The notes below the pieces were generated by a model that was not told the DNA's origin, searched no databases, and was given only the letters and a program-made list of their open reading frames with translations. From contig NZ_CABPSB010000006.1 in NCBI RefSeq assembly GCF_902459655.1, positions 1-64,000 on the forward strand: DNA of 64,000 nt, in the 5' to 3' direction. Within the stretch, counting starts at the first letter, position 1. Each line of letters opens with the position of its first letter. This stretch comes from Pandoraea anhela. GTDB lineage: Bacteria > Pseudomonadota > Gammaproteobacteria > Burkholderiales > Burkholderiaceae. Position numbers and translations under genes: made by a program. Shown here piece by piece: positions 8,632-16,635 of this stretch.

Positions 8632-8928
8632 GGCTGGACCGGGCTGGACCGGGCCGCGCATTCGCCCGTCACGGATCACCCGCGACGCGACGAACGCCGC
8701 GCGCCCCGGCAGCGCAACGCCAGCGTGCCGGGAACGCGCGAATGAAAGCACGAACGAAAGCGCGAATTCATGAAGCGGGGTCGGGAGCCACGCGGAATAA
8801 TTCGGGGGCGCGTCGCGTGCAGAAGATGGCACATGCGCCGTGCATCGTCGACAAGCATTGCTCCACGACGGCGTGCGATGGAACCCCACGCCGCCACACT
8901 GACGACATCCCGTCTCCCGAGTCATCTC
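8632..8928. other. Intergenic region with inverted copies of the 12-bp unit
   Basis: This 297-bp stretch holds no gene. At 8738-8769 a segment reads, on the minus strand, as further gctttcgttcg-like units, the reverse of the repeat upstream of the neighbouring regulator. Confidence 0.5.
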
Positions 8929-10128
8929 ATGCCAACCCCGAACCCGGCGAACGAAACGATCGACGACGCCACCGCGACTTTCGTCGCAGCGGCGCATGCC
9001 CTCGGTCCGCGCATCGCGGCACATCGCGACGCCTTGTCACGCGGCCCGGATCTGCCGCCAGAGATTGCCGACGCACTGGCACGGGCCGGCCTGACCCGAT
9101 TGTGGCTGCCGCGCAATCTCGGCGGTGCCGAATTGCCTCCCGTCGACTATTTCCGCGTCATCGAAGCGCTCTCCACTCACGATGCGTCGGTCGGCTGGAG
9201 CGCCAGTATCGCCTCGACGGGCTGCCGTGCGGCGGGTCTCCTCGCGCCATCCGTGGCCACCGATCTGCTGGGCGCCGGCGGCTTTGTCGCCGGAAGCCTC
9301 AGCCCCACGGGGCGCGCCGTTCGCGAGGGGAACGGCTGGCGCATCTCAGGGCGTTGGCCATGGGCGAGTTTCATTACTTACAGCACGGTCACTGTCGCGA
9401 TCTGCATCGAACACGACACCAATGGCGTGGCATGTACCGCGCCGGACGGCTCACCCGCGCTCCGAGGCGTGATGCTGCCGACGTCGCAGGTGACGGTTCG
9501 AAACACATGGGACGGCAGCGGATTGCGCTCGTCCGGCAGCCACGATTTCGACATCGACGACGTGCGTGTGGACGACGCGAGCACGTTTTCCCTCGCACGA
9601 TTCGAAGCCACGCCCCATCAGGCCGGCGCGCTCTATGCGCTGCCATTCATCACGATGTTCGCGCTGGGAATCACGGCGGTCTCGCTGGGGATCGCTCGCG
9701 GCTCGATCGATGCGTTGATCGACCTCGCGCAACACAAAGTGGCCGCAGGCATGCAGGCGCCGCTGCGCGAGCGCGCGAGCGTTCAGGCAAGCGTGGCGAA
9801 AGCCGAACTCGCGCTGCGCTCGGCTCGCGCCTTTCTCTTCGAGACGGTCGACGTGCTGTGGACGCAGCAGGTGTCGGGGCGTGCGGCCGACATGACCCAG
9901 CGCGCCCTGGCACGAATGGCCAGTTTCAATGTCGTGAACGTCGCCAAAGACGTCGCGCAGATGTGCTTTTCCGCCGCCGGCGGATCGGCGGCGCGCAATG
10001 CTGCGCCGTTCGGCCGTCAGTTACAAGACGCGCAGGTCATCGCTCAGCATCTCGCCTTCGCCCCGGAGCATCTGGAGATTTCGGGACGCCTGCTGCTCGG
10101 CATGCCCGCAGGCACATTCCGCTTCTGA
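8929..10128 (+). CDS. Acyl-CoA dehydrogenase-like flavoprotein (type-2 C-terminal domain)
   Basis: 399 residues from the ATG at 8929; an in-frame ATG at 8878 is a possible alternative and neither has a strong ribosome site. The N-terminal alpha domain (E-I-A-D-A-L-A-R-A-G-L-T-R-L-W-L-P), a beta domain (W-R-I-S-G-R-W-P-W-A-S) and an all-alpha C-terminal domain match the acyl-CoA dehydrogenase superfamily. The C-terminal half resembles the type-2 group, which includes FMNH2/FADH2-dependent monooxygenases (DszC- or HpaB-like) as well as dehydrogenases. The domain order and overall length fit a flavin-dependent oxygenase at least as well as a beta-oxidation dehydrogenase. No flavin reductase gene adjoins it. 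It converges on the LysR gene, so it may or may not belong to the catabolic cluster behind that gene. Confidence 0.75.
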   Translation: MPTPNPANETIDDATATFVAAAHALGPRIAAHRDALSRGPDLPPEIADALARAGLTRLWLPRNLGGAELPPVDYFRVIEALSTHDASVGWSASIASTGCRAAGLLAPSVATDLLGAGGFVAGSLSPTGRAVREGNGWRISGRWPWASFITYSTVTVAICIEHDTNGVACTAPDGSPALRGVMLPTSQVTVRNTWDGSGLRSSGSHDFDIDDVRVDDASTFSLARFEATPHQAGALYALPFITMFALGITAVSLGIARGSIDALIDLAQHKVAAGMQAPLRERASVQASVAKAELALRSARAFLFETVDVLWTQQVSGRAADMTQRALARMASFNVVNVAKDVAQMCFSAAGGSAARNAAPFGRQLQDAQVIAQHLAFAPEHLEISGRLLLGMPAGTFRF

Positions 10129-10179
10129 GTCGCTTCCTGGCGTCTTGGCTGCTTCGCTTCCTCTTAGGCGCTTAGGCAC

Positions 10180-11163
10180 TCAGGCGCGTGGACGTTTCGA
10201 TCGAGGCCGCAACGCCGGCGTCCCCGCCCCGCCTGCGCGCCTTCCCCAATTGCCACTGCCCAAAGCGTCCACCACCGACACCACGAACTGCCGGAACCAC
10301 CGTATTCCCTCGTCCGCGTCGAACGCCTGATGCCAGTGAACCGTCGACTCCGCCTCGGGCGCGTCGATCGGCAACGGGTAAATCGCGAACTTCCCGGACG
10401 CGTTCAGGATTTGCGCCACGCCCCTGGGCAACGTGGCGACCCAATCGGTCCTCTCGAGGATCTCGGGCACGATCGTAAAGTGCGGCACGCTGATCGCCAG
10501 GCGCCGCTGTAGTCCTCCGCCACTCAGCGTCTCTTCGATCACGAAATGACTCGAATCCGTCGACGTCACCGCGATGTGGGACATCCCCAGAAACTGCTCG
10601 CGCGACAGCACGCGCGCGGGCAACCCCGGTCGCTTGCGTGTCATGCATGCGTATGTCTCGCGGAACATCACAATGTGGTTCGTCATGCCTTTGAGCGTCG
10701 GCAAATTGCCGATCGCAAAATCGAGCTGACCGAGCCTGAGCCGTTCTTCCACCTCGCTCGCATCGACCTGCTCGACGGACAACCGCACGTGCGGCGCGGC
10801 ATGCTGGAGCGCCTCGCACAATCTCGGCAGGAACACCTGAACGCCGATGTCGCTCATCGAAAGCCTGAACTTTCGCGTGCTCGTCTGCGCATCGAACACC
10901 TTGTCGTGATTGAGCACTTCCTGAATGGAGACCATCGCCCGGCCCAACGGCACCGCCAACCGCTCTGCGGTGGGCGTGGGCAACATGCCATCCGGTGTGC
11001 GCACGAACAACGGATCGTCGAACAACGAACGCAAACGCGACAACGCATAGCTCGTCGCCGGTTGCGACAAACCGATGCGCTCTCCCGCCCGCGTAATGTT
11101 GCGCGCTTCAAGGACCGCGTGGAAAACCCGAAGCAAGTTCAAGTCGACGTCTTTGATATCCAT
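10180..11163 (-). CDS. LysR-family regulator (NahR/LinR/PcpR-like)
   Basis: 327 residues from the ATG at 11163, at the typical M-D-I-K-D-V-D-L-N-L-L-R-V-F start. A winged helix-turn-helix occupies residues 6-65 (A-R-N-I-T-R-A-G-E-R-I-G-L-S-Q-P-A-T-S). The effector-binding domain runs from about 95 to 300. The N-terminal pattern is that of the NodD/NahR/LinR group, which activates aromatic or other catabolic operons on binding the substrate or an intermediate. It is divergent, across a 90-bp gap, from the acyl-CoA ligase gene, the classical arrangement for a LysR protein controlling its neighbour operon. The effector is unknown. Confidence 0.9.
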   Translation of the reverse strand: MDIKDVDLNLLRVFHAVLEARNITRAGERIGLSQPATSYALSRLRSLFDDPLFVRTPDGMLPTPTAERLAVPLGRAMVSIQEVLNHDKVFDAQTSTRKFRLSMSDIGVQVFLPRLCEALQHAAPHVRLSVEQVDASEVEERLRLGQLDFAIGNLPTLKGMTNHIVMFRETYACMTRKRPGLPARVLSREQFLGMSHIAVTSTDSSHFVIEETLSGGGLQRRLAISVPHFTIVPEILERTDWVATLPRGVAQILNASGKFAIYPLPIDAPEAESTVHWHQAFDADEGIRWFRQFVVSVVDALGSGNWGRRAGGAGTPALRPRSKRPRA

Positions 11164-11253
11164 GGCATTTATGGCGATGATATTTACGATGCATTTGACG
11201 GATATGTTACCCATTTCTAGACTTCCTGACATTCATCGAAGGGGTATCAGGAC
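11164..11253. promoter_or_regulatory. Divergent promoter region between LysR gene and catabolic operon
   Basis: A 90-bp AT-rich segment in otherwise GC-rich DNA. It contains partly symmetrical sequence around atgcat (about 11189-11194) flanked by tttacg and tttgac. A LysR operator is expected here; exact boxes cannot be fixed by eye. Confidence 0.5.
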
Positions 11254-12879
11254 ATGGGTTGTATCGAAACCATCGTTGCGCAAACCGAAGCGGCAACGCA
11301 CGCGCCAGGCACGAGCCATACGCTTGCCGCGCTCCTCAGTGCGCGCACTGCGAGAAACGCGAGCGCGCCACTTTTCTCCGACCGCCATACGATCTTGACC
11401 GGCGCCGACGCCACCTTGATTGCCGCCCGTCGCGCAGGCACGCTCGCGGCACATGGCATCAAGCGCGGCGATCACGTTGCCCTGTTGTGCGGCAATCGCG
11501 TCGAATTCATCGAAATGGTGCTCGGTTGCGGGTGGCTCGGGGCTGTCGTCGTGCCCATCAACACCGCCTCACGCGGCTTCCAGCTCGCACACATTCTTCG
11601 CAATAGCGGTGCGCGACTTCTCATTGCCGAAGCTGCGCTGGTGGACTCGGTCAACGCGCTCGACGCGGACGACTTGCGTCTGGAAAACGTCTGGCTGATC
11701 GACGAGCCGACGCCGGAAGCCCTCGCGCCCGTGTGGCCCACCATGCCCTTGCCGCCGTTGGGAGACGCGGTGCCCGCAGCCCCGCTGACTGACGGCGATC
11801 CGTTCGCCATTCTGTATACGTCGGGCACGTCCGGCGTTTCCAAGGGCGTCGTGTGCCCTCACGCCCAGTTCTATTGGTGGGGGAAAAATACCGGAGGCGA
11901 TCTCGGCATCGTCAAGGGCGACGTTCTGTATACCTGCCTGCCGCTGTTTCACACCAACGCCCTCAACACCTTCTTCCAGGCGCTGATTCTCGATGCCATG
12001 CAAGTCGTCGATCGCCGTTTCTCAGCAAGCGGATTCTTCGACTCGCTGGTCGACACCGGGGCGACAGTCACTTACGTGCTGGGTGCGATGGTGCCAATTC
12101 TGCTGGGTCGCGCCCCGTGCGCGAATGAGCGAAAACACAACGTGCGCATTGCGCTGGCCCCCGGGGTTCCCGGGAACTTTCATCGTGACTTTACGGAGCG
12201 CTGCGGCATCACGCTGATCGACGGGTTCGGTTCCACCGAGACCAACAGCGTGATCGGCGGCGACGTGACTGCGCAGCGTGTGGGTTTCATGGGTCGTCTC
12301 GCAGCGGGCTTCGAGGCACGGGTGGTCGATGCGAACGACCTGCCCGTGCCGGACGGTGAACCCGGGGAATTGATCCTGCGTGCCAACGAGCCGTTTGCTT
12401 TTGCCAGCGGCTATCACGCCATGCCCGACAAAACCGTGGAGGCGTGGCGCAATCTTTGGTTTCACACCGGCGATCGCGTCATCCGAAGCGAAGACGGCTA
12501 TTTCCGTTTTGTCGATCGACTCAAGGATGCCATTCGACGCCGCGGCGAAAACGTCTCGTCTTTCGAAGTGGAACAGGTTCTGCTCAGTCACCCCGGCATT
12601 GAAACCGCCGCCGTATTTGCGGTGAAGTCGTCGCTTGCCGAAGACGAGGTAATGGCCGCGGTCGTGCCGTGCGCCGGGCACACCATCGATCCCCTCGATC
12701 TGATTCGCTACTGCGAACCAAGACTGCCCTACTTCGCGGTGCCTCGCTACCTTGACATCGTGTCGGACCTGCCGAAGACCGAGAACGGAAAGATTCAGAA
12801 ATTCAAGCTGCGCGAGGCCGGCGTGAGCGCCTCGACATGGGATCTCGAAACATCGGGATACCGCCTTAAACGCGCTTGA
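11254..12879 (+). CDS. Acyl-CoA ligase (AMP-forming, CaiC-like)
   Basis: 541 residues. This is an ANL-superfamily enzyme that would activate a carboxylic acid with ATP and CoA. The phosphate-binding loop Y-T-S190-G-T-S-G-V-S-K-G is intact. The adenylation core has G-F-G-S-T-E-T, then the Y/F-x-T-G-D region (W-F-H-T-G-D-R-V), the hinge (V-D-R-L-K-D-A-I-R-R-R-G-E-N) and the C-terminal catalytic Lys in T-E-N-G-K-I-Q-K. It resembles crotonobetaine/carnitine-CoA ligases and other medium or branched acid ligases; the substrate is not predictable. It is the first gene of the cluster divergent from the LysR regulator and probably provides the CoA thioester used by the thiolase-like and SDR proteins downstream. 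Confidence 0.88.
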   Translation: MGCIETIVAQTEAATHAPGTSHTLAALLSARTARNASAPLFSDRHTILTGADATLIAARRAGTLAAHGIKRGDHVALLCGNRVEFIEMVLGCGWLGAVVVPINTASRGFQLAHILRNSGARLLIAEAALVDSVNALDADDLRLENVWLIDEPTPEALAPVWPTMPLPPLGDAVPAAPLTDGDPFAILYTSGTSGVSKGVVCPHAQFYWWGKNTGGDLGIVKGDVLYTCLPLFHTNALNTFFQALILDAMQVVDRRFSASGFFDSLVDTGATVTYVLGAMVPILLGRAPCANERKHNVRIALAPGVPGNFHRDFTERCGITLIDGFGSTETNSVIGGDVTAQRVGFMGRLAAGFEARVVDANDLPVPDGEPGELILRANEPFAFASGYHAMPDKTVEAWRNLWFHTGDRVIRSEDGYFRFVDRLKDAIRRRGENVSSFEVEQVLLSHPGIETAAVFAVKSSLAEDEVMAAVVPCAGHTIDPLDLIRYCEPRLPYFAVPRYLDIVSDLPKTENGKIQKFKLREAGVSASTWDLETSGYRLKRA

Positions 12880-12955
12880 CGCCTCAGATTTCCCGCCCCC
12901 GACGTCACCGTGCGCTCACGTCGCTGAAGGGTACGGTACTGCGCGCGGGGCAATC

Positions 12956-12981
12956 GTAACGTCTCTATGTAACGTCTCTAC
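12956..12981. repeat. Perfect-core 13-bp tandem duplication
   Basis: Units gtaacgtctctat (12956-12968) and gtaacgtctctac (12969-12981) are directly adjacent, about 40 bp before the permease start. They may be a regulatory site or a chance duplication. Confidence 0.6.
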
Positions 12982-13018
12982 ATGCGTGCATCGACAGGTG
13001 CACCACCAGGAGCTTCAG

Positions 13019-14353
13019 ATGGCAAGCACGCAAACGTATAGCGGCCCGGAATCAGGCGGGACGGTGGCTAATGTCGATGAGCGATCGCTTCGGCGCATTG
13101 TGTTCGCGTCGGTGATAGGCAACGCGTTGGAATGGTACGACTTCTTTCTGTACAGCACGGCCGCCGCACTGGTCTTCGGCGATCTGTTCTTCCCGAAAGG
13201 GACCGACCCGCTTCTCGGCACCCTGGCCGCGTTCGCCGGCTTTGCCATCGGGTTTGCCGCTCGCCCGCTCGGCGGCGTTCTGTTCGGCCACATCGGCGAC
13301 AAGTTCGGGCGCAAGGGCGCGCTTGTCTGGACCCTCTCCATCATGGGCGGGGCCACGTTTCTGATCGGCCTGCTGCCCACTTACGCCCAGGCAGGCTTCT
13401 GGTCGCCGGTCTTGCTGATCGTACTGCGCATCCTGCAAGGCATTGCCGCCGGCGGTGAGTGGGGCGGTGGCGTTCTGATGATCAGTGAGTCCGCGCCTGC
13501 CGAGAAACGCGGCTATTACGCCTCATGGAGCCAGATCGGCGTGGGCGGCGGTTTCGTGCTCTCCGCCGCCGTTTTTTACGTCGTGCAGATGTTGCCGAAG
13601 GACGCATTCCTGAGCTGGGGCTGGCGTATCCCGTTCGTGCTGTCCATCGTCATCTTCGGCGTTGGGGTGTACATCCGTTCCCGTCTTCCCGAAAGTACGG
13701 AGTTTTCGAAAGCGGAAGCGGCCGGCAAGACCGTACATGCGCCGTTGCTCGATGTCATTCGCAAACACCCCAAGGAAATTCTGATGGCCATGGGACTGCG
13801 CGTGGCGGAGAACGGCGGTTCGTACATCGTCGTCGCGTTCGCGCTGGTCTACGGAAAATTCATTGGGGTCTCCAACGAGGTCATGCTCGGCGGCCTGATC
13901 GTTTCGATGATCGCCGAACTCTTTACGATTCCGTTTTGGGGCCGGCTGTCCGACCGCTGGGGCCGCAAGCCGGTTTATATGATCGGCGCAATGGGCTTCG
14001 TCGTGATGGCATTCCCGTTTTTCTGGATGCTGGACACCCATACCCCCGCGATGATCTGGCTGGCGTTCATGGTCGGCAACGCGGTTTGCCACGGCGCGAT
14101 GATCGGCACCCAACCCAGCCTGATGGGCGAGCTGTTCAGCACCGAAGTGCGCTATTCGGGCATGGCGCTCGGGCACGAAGTCGCGTCGGTGTTTGCGGGT
14201 GGCCTCTCGCCGTTGATCGCAACCGCGTTGCTGGCGCATTACCACGCCTCCTGGCCAATCGCGCTGCTGATGATGTTCCTGGGCGCGGTCACGGTGGTTT
14301 CCCTCTTGTTCACACGGGAAACCACGCGTCAGGTCAAACGACAAGGGTATTGA
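13019..14353 (+). CDS. MHS-family metabolite:H+ symporter (MFS)
   Basis: 444 residues, about 12 predicted membrane segments. The start at 13019 has an AGGAG ribosome site (13008-13012) six bases upstream. Family signatures are clear: G-N-A-L-E-W-Y-D-F-F-L-Y in helix 1, A-R-P-L-G-G-V-L-F-G-H-I-G-D-K-F-G-R-K around loop 2-3, and G-W-R-I-P-F at the central loop. The MHS group takes up small carboxylates, osmolytes or aromatic acids (ShiA, PcaT, KgtP, ProP). It lies between the ligase and the thiolase-like gene and stops one base before the latter starts, so it probably imports the acid that the ligase activates. Confidence 0.9.
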   Translation: MASTQTYSGPESGGTVANVDERSLRRIVFASVIGNALEWYDFFLYSTAAALVFGDLFFPKGTDPLLGTLAAFAGFAIGFAARPLGGVLFGHIGDKFGRKGALVWTLSIMGGATFLIGLLPTYAQAGFWSPVLLIVLRILQGIAAGGEWGGGVLMISESAPAEKRGYYASWSQIGVGGGFVLSAAVFYVVQMLPKDAFLSWGWRIPFVLSIVIFGVGVYIRSRLPESTEFSKAEAAGKTVHAPLLDVIRKHPKEILMAMGLRVAENGGSYIVVAFALVYGKFIGVSNEVMLGGLIVSMIAELFTIPFWGRLSDRWGRKPVYMIGAMGFVVMAFPFFWMLDTHTPAMIWLAFMVGNAVCHGAMIGTQPSLMGELFSTEVRYSGMALGHEVASVFAGGLSPLIATALLAHYHASWPIALLMMFLGAVTVVSLLFTRETTRQVKRQGY

Positions 14354-14354
14354 G

Positions 14355-15539
14355 ATGACGTACCGCGATTTTGACGGCGCGCTGATCGCCGCCGGCGTCG
14401 AAGTACCTTATCAACGACGCGCCACAGAAGGTACGACGGGAGATCTGCTCGCGGACGCATTCTCCCGAGCACTCGCCGAGTCGGGCTTCTCGACAAAGGA
14501 CATCGACGGTCTGGGCGTTGCAGCCTTTACCCTGGCCCCGGACCATGCCGTCGACATGGCATGGCGACTCGGGTTGCGTCCGCGCTGGTGCATGGACGAC
14601 TGCCACGGCGGCGCGAGCGCCATCAACATGCTCCAGCATGCGGTACGCGCGATCCAGTGCGGCGACGCCAACGTCGTTGCGCTGCTCTCGGGGGACCGCT
14701 TCGAAGCGTCCGACTTCAAGCAGTTGGTCGATCACTACAACCTGACGACACGCCATTTACTAAGACCGCTCGAAACGGGCGGACCCAATGCCGTGTTCGC
14801 GATGCTCACGCAACGCCACGCCCGGCGGTTCGGTTTGACGCCGCGTGACTACGGCGCACTGTGCGTCGCGCAGCGCGCATGGGCAGCGCAAAACCCCAAC
14901 GCCGTCTATCGCAGCCCGATGACGCTCGCGGATTACCTCGAAGCGCCGCTCGTCGCCGACCCGCTGAGGCGTCTTGACTGTGTGCCGGTGGTCTGCGGCG
15001 CCAACGCCGTCATCGTCGCGCGTGCCGACCTCGTCCGCCGTAAGCCCAACATTCGCAACGTACGCAACGTTCGCATTCGCGCCGTGCAGAGCCTCTACAA
15101 CACGGATCATCAGGCGGGCGACGGGTTGACCACGCCACTCGCCGCCGTGGCGCCGGCGCTCTGGCAGCAGGCAGGTGTGGCGCCGAGCGATATGGATGTC
15201 ATCTCCGTGTACGACGACTACCCGGTCATGGCGTTGATCCAGCTCGCCGACCTCGGTTTCGCACCCGACGGCGACATGCGCGCCTTGCTCGCGCGCATTG
15301 CCGCGCGTGAACTGAACGTCAACACGTCGGGGGGGCAATTGTCTGCCGGGCAGGCCGGCGCGGCGGGTGGGATGCACGGGCTCGTCGAGGCCGTGACGCA
15401 GTTGCGGCACGGTGCCGGCGAGCGCCAGGTGGCCGGTGCTCGTCTGGCCGTCGTCAGCGGTTACGGCATGGTCGAGTATCGCTACGGCATGTGCGGCAAC
15501 GCCGTGGTGCTTGAAGGCGTTACAGGAGAAGCCTCATGA
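14355..15539 (+). CDS. Thiolase-like protein (SCP-x/Ltp2 type) lacking canonical Cys and His
   Basis: 394 residues with a thiolase fold of the SCP-x/lipid-transfer type. The position of the nucleophilic Cys in true thiolases appears to be Gly86 (C83-H-G-G-A-S-A, with a Cys three residues earlier), and the catalytic G-H-P motif near the C-terminus reads G-Q333-A. A Claisen thiolase mechanism is therefore unlikely. Proteins of this type paired with a DUF35 partner include the Ltp2 retro-aldolases that shorten CoA-linked side chains. The next gene, overlapping by 4 nt (ATGA), is exactly such a DUF35 partner, so an obligate complex is likely. The start is one base after the permease stop. Confidence 0.8.
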   Translation: MTYRDFDGALIAAGVEVPYQRRATEGTTGDLLADAFSRALAESGFSTKDIDGLGVAAFTLAPDHAVDMAWRLGLRPRWCMDDCHGGASAINMLQHAVRAIQCGDANVVALLSGDRFEASDFKQLVDHYNLTTRHLLRPLETGGPNAVFAMLTQRHARRFGLTPRDYGALCVAQRAWAAQNPNAVYRSPMTLADYLEAPLVADPLRRLDCVPVVCGANAVIVARADLVRRKPNIRNVRNVRIRAVQSLYNTDHQAGDGLTTPLAAVAPALWQQAGVAPSDMDVISVYDDYPVMALIQLADLGFAPDGDMRALLARIAARELNVNTSGGQLSAGQAGAAGGMHGLVEAVTQLRHGAGERQVAGARLAVVSGYGMVEYRYGMCGNAVVLEGVTGEAS

Positions 15540-15838
15540 CGTTGTCGGTATTTCAGTGCAATGACTGCGATCACACACTCTTCCCTGCGCGCTACCTCTG
15601 CCCGAGCTGCGGCGGCGCCGACTGGCGAAGCGTGCCGATCCCCCAGGGCATCGTGTCGGAGGCGACCGTCGTCCGTCAACGCGTGGGGCAGCCCAACGCC
15701 GCGCCCCTTTATCTCGCGAGCGTGATCAGCATGGCCGGCCCCATCGTCATCGCGCGCTCGGGCGCTGCGCTTCATGCGGGCGATGTCGTCAATCTGACCA
15801 TCGATGCTGCCGGCGCCATCTTGGCGTCACGCATCTGA
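15536..15838 (+). CDS. DUF35 zinc-ribbon/OB-fold partner protein
   Basis: 100 residues. The N-terminal rubredoxin-like zinc ribbon has C-x2-C (C-N-D-C, residues 8-11) and C-x2-C (C-P-S-C, residues 22-25), followed by an OB-fold. DUF35 proteins are non-catalytic or scaffold partners of thiolase-superfamily enzymes (archaeal thiolase/HMG-CoA synthase complexes, ChsH2-Ltp2 in steroid degradation). The ATG lies inside the stop of the thiolase-like gene, giving translational coupling and likely 1:1 production. Confidence 0.85.
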   Translation: MTLSVFQCNDCDHTLFPARYLCPSCGGADWRSVPIPQGIVSEATVVRQRVGQPNAAPLYLASVISMAGPIVIARSGAALHAGDVVNLTIDAAGAILASRI

Positions 15839-15856
15839 TGGCGGCCCGACGAGGAA

Positions 15857-16582
15857 ATGATGATGCAAATCGAAGGATCCGTCGCCTTTGTCTCGGGCGC
15901 CAATCGCGGTGTCGGCGCATGTTTCGTGCAAACGCTGCTGGCACATGGCGCTCGAAAGGTCTACGCCGGGGCTCGCGACGTGGCGCTTGTGCCCACGAAC
16001 GACAGCCGCGTCATACCGGTGAAACTGGACGTCACCCGTGCCGAGGACGTAGCGCATACTGCGGACCTCGCAAGCGACCTCAACCTGCTCGTCAACAACG
16101 CAGGCATCAACCGCCTCGTTCCGCCGTTCTCCGCCCGGCATGTAGACGCCGCCCGTGCGGAAATGGAAGTGAACTACTTCGGAACGTTGAACATGACGCT
16201 GGCGTTCGCACCGGCGCTCAAACGGCAAGGCGGCGCAATCATCAACGTGCTGTCGATCCTGGCACGCGCCACATTACCGGCCATGACGTCGTTGAGCGCA
16301 TCCAAAGCCGCTGCGCTCCGCATGACCGAAGGCATGCGCGCCGAACTCGGCCCCCACGGCGTGCGCGTGCTCGCCGTGATGCCCGGCGCGATAGACACCG
16401 ACATGATGCGCGATGTTGACGACACGCCCAAGCTCGCACCGTCCGAGGTCGTGCTCGCCACATTGGCAGCGCTCGGCGACGGCACTGACGACGTCTATGT
16501 CGGCGATATGGCCAGACAACTGGCGTGCGGGTTGGCCACGGATCGAAGCGCGGTGCTCAAGCGATTGGCCGGGAACGGCTGA
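15857..16582 (+). CDS. Short-chain dehydrogenase/reductase fold protein with catalytic Tyr replaced
   Basis: 241 residues, normal length for a classical SDR. The nucleotide-binding motif S-G-A-N-R-G-V-G and the structural N-N-A-G are intact, and Ser133 and Lys150 occupy the catalytic Ser and Lys positions. The catalytic Tyr position, 13 residues after Ser133 and four before Lys150, is Leu146 (codon ttg). That residue normally donates the proton, so ordinary ketone reduction or alcohol oxidation should be impaired. The first of three adjacent Met codons is used, after a GAGGAA ribosome site. It follows the DUF35 gene by 18 bp in the same operon. It may be an NAD(P)-binding accessory protein, an enzyme with changed chemistry, or inactive. 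Confidence 0.8.
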   Translation: MMMQIEGSVAFVSGANRGVGACFVQTLLAHGARKVYAGARDVALVPTNDSRVIPVKLDVTRAEDVAHTADLASDLNLLVNNAGINRLVPPFSARHVDAARAEMEVNYFGTLNMTLAFAPALKRQGGAIINVLSILARATLPAMTSLSASKAAALRMTEGMRAELGPHGVRVLAVMPGAIDTDMMRDVDDTPKLAPSEVVLATLAALGDGTDDVYVGDMARQLACGLATDRSAVLKRLAGNG

Positions 16583-16635
16583 CCTGTCGGTTCGATCGTC
16601 CGAATCGATTCGGCATATTGCAAAGGAAGAAAAGC

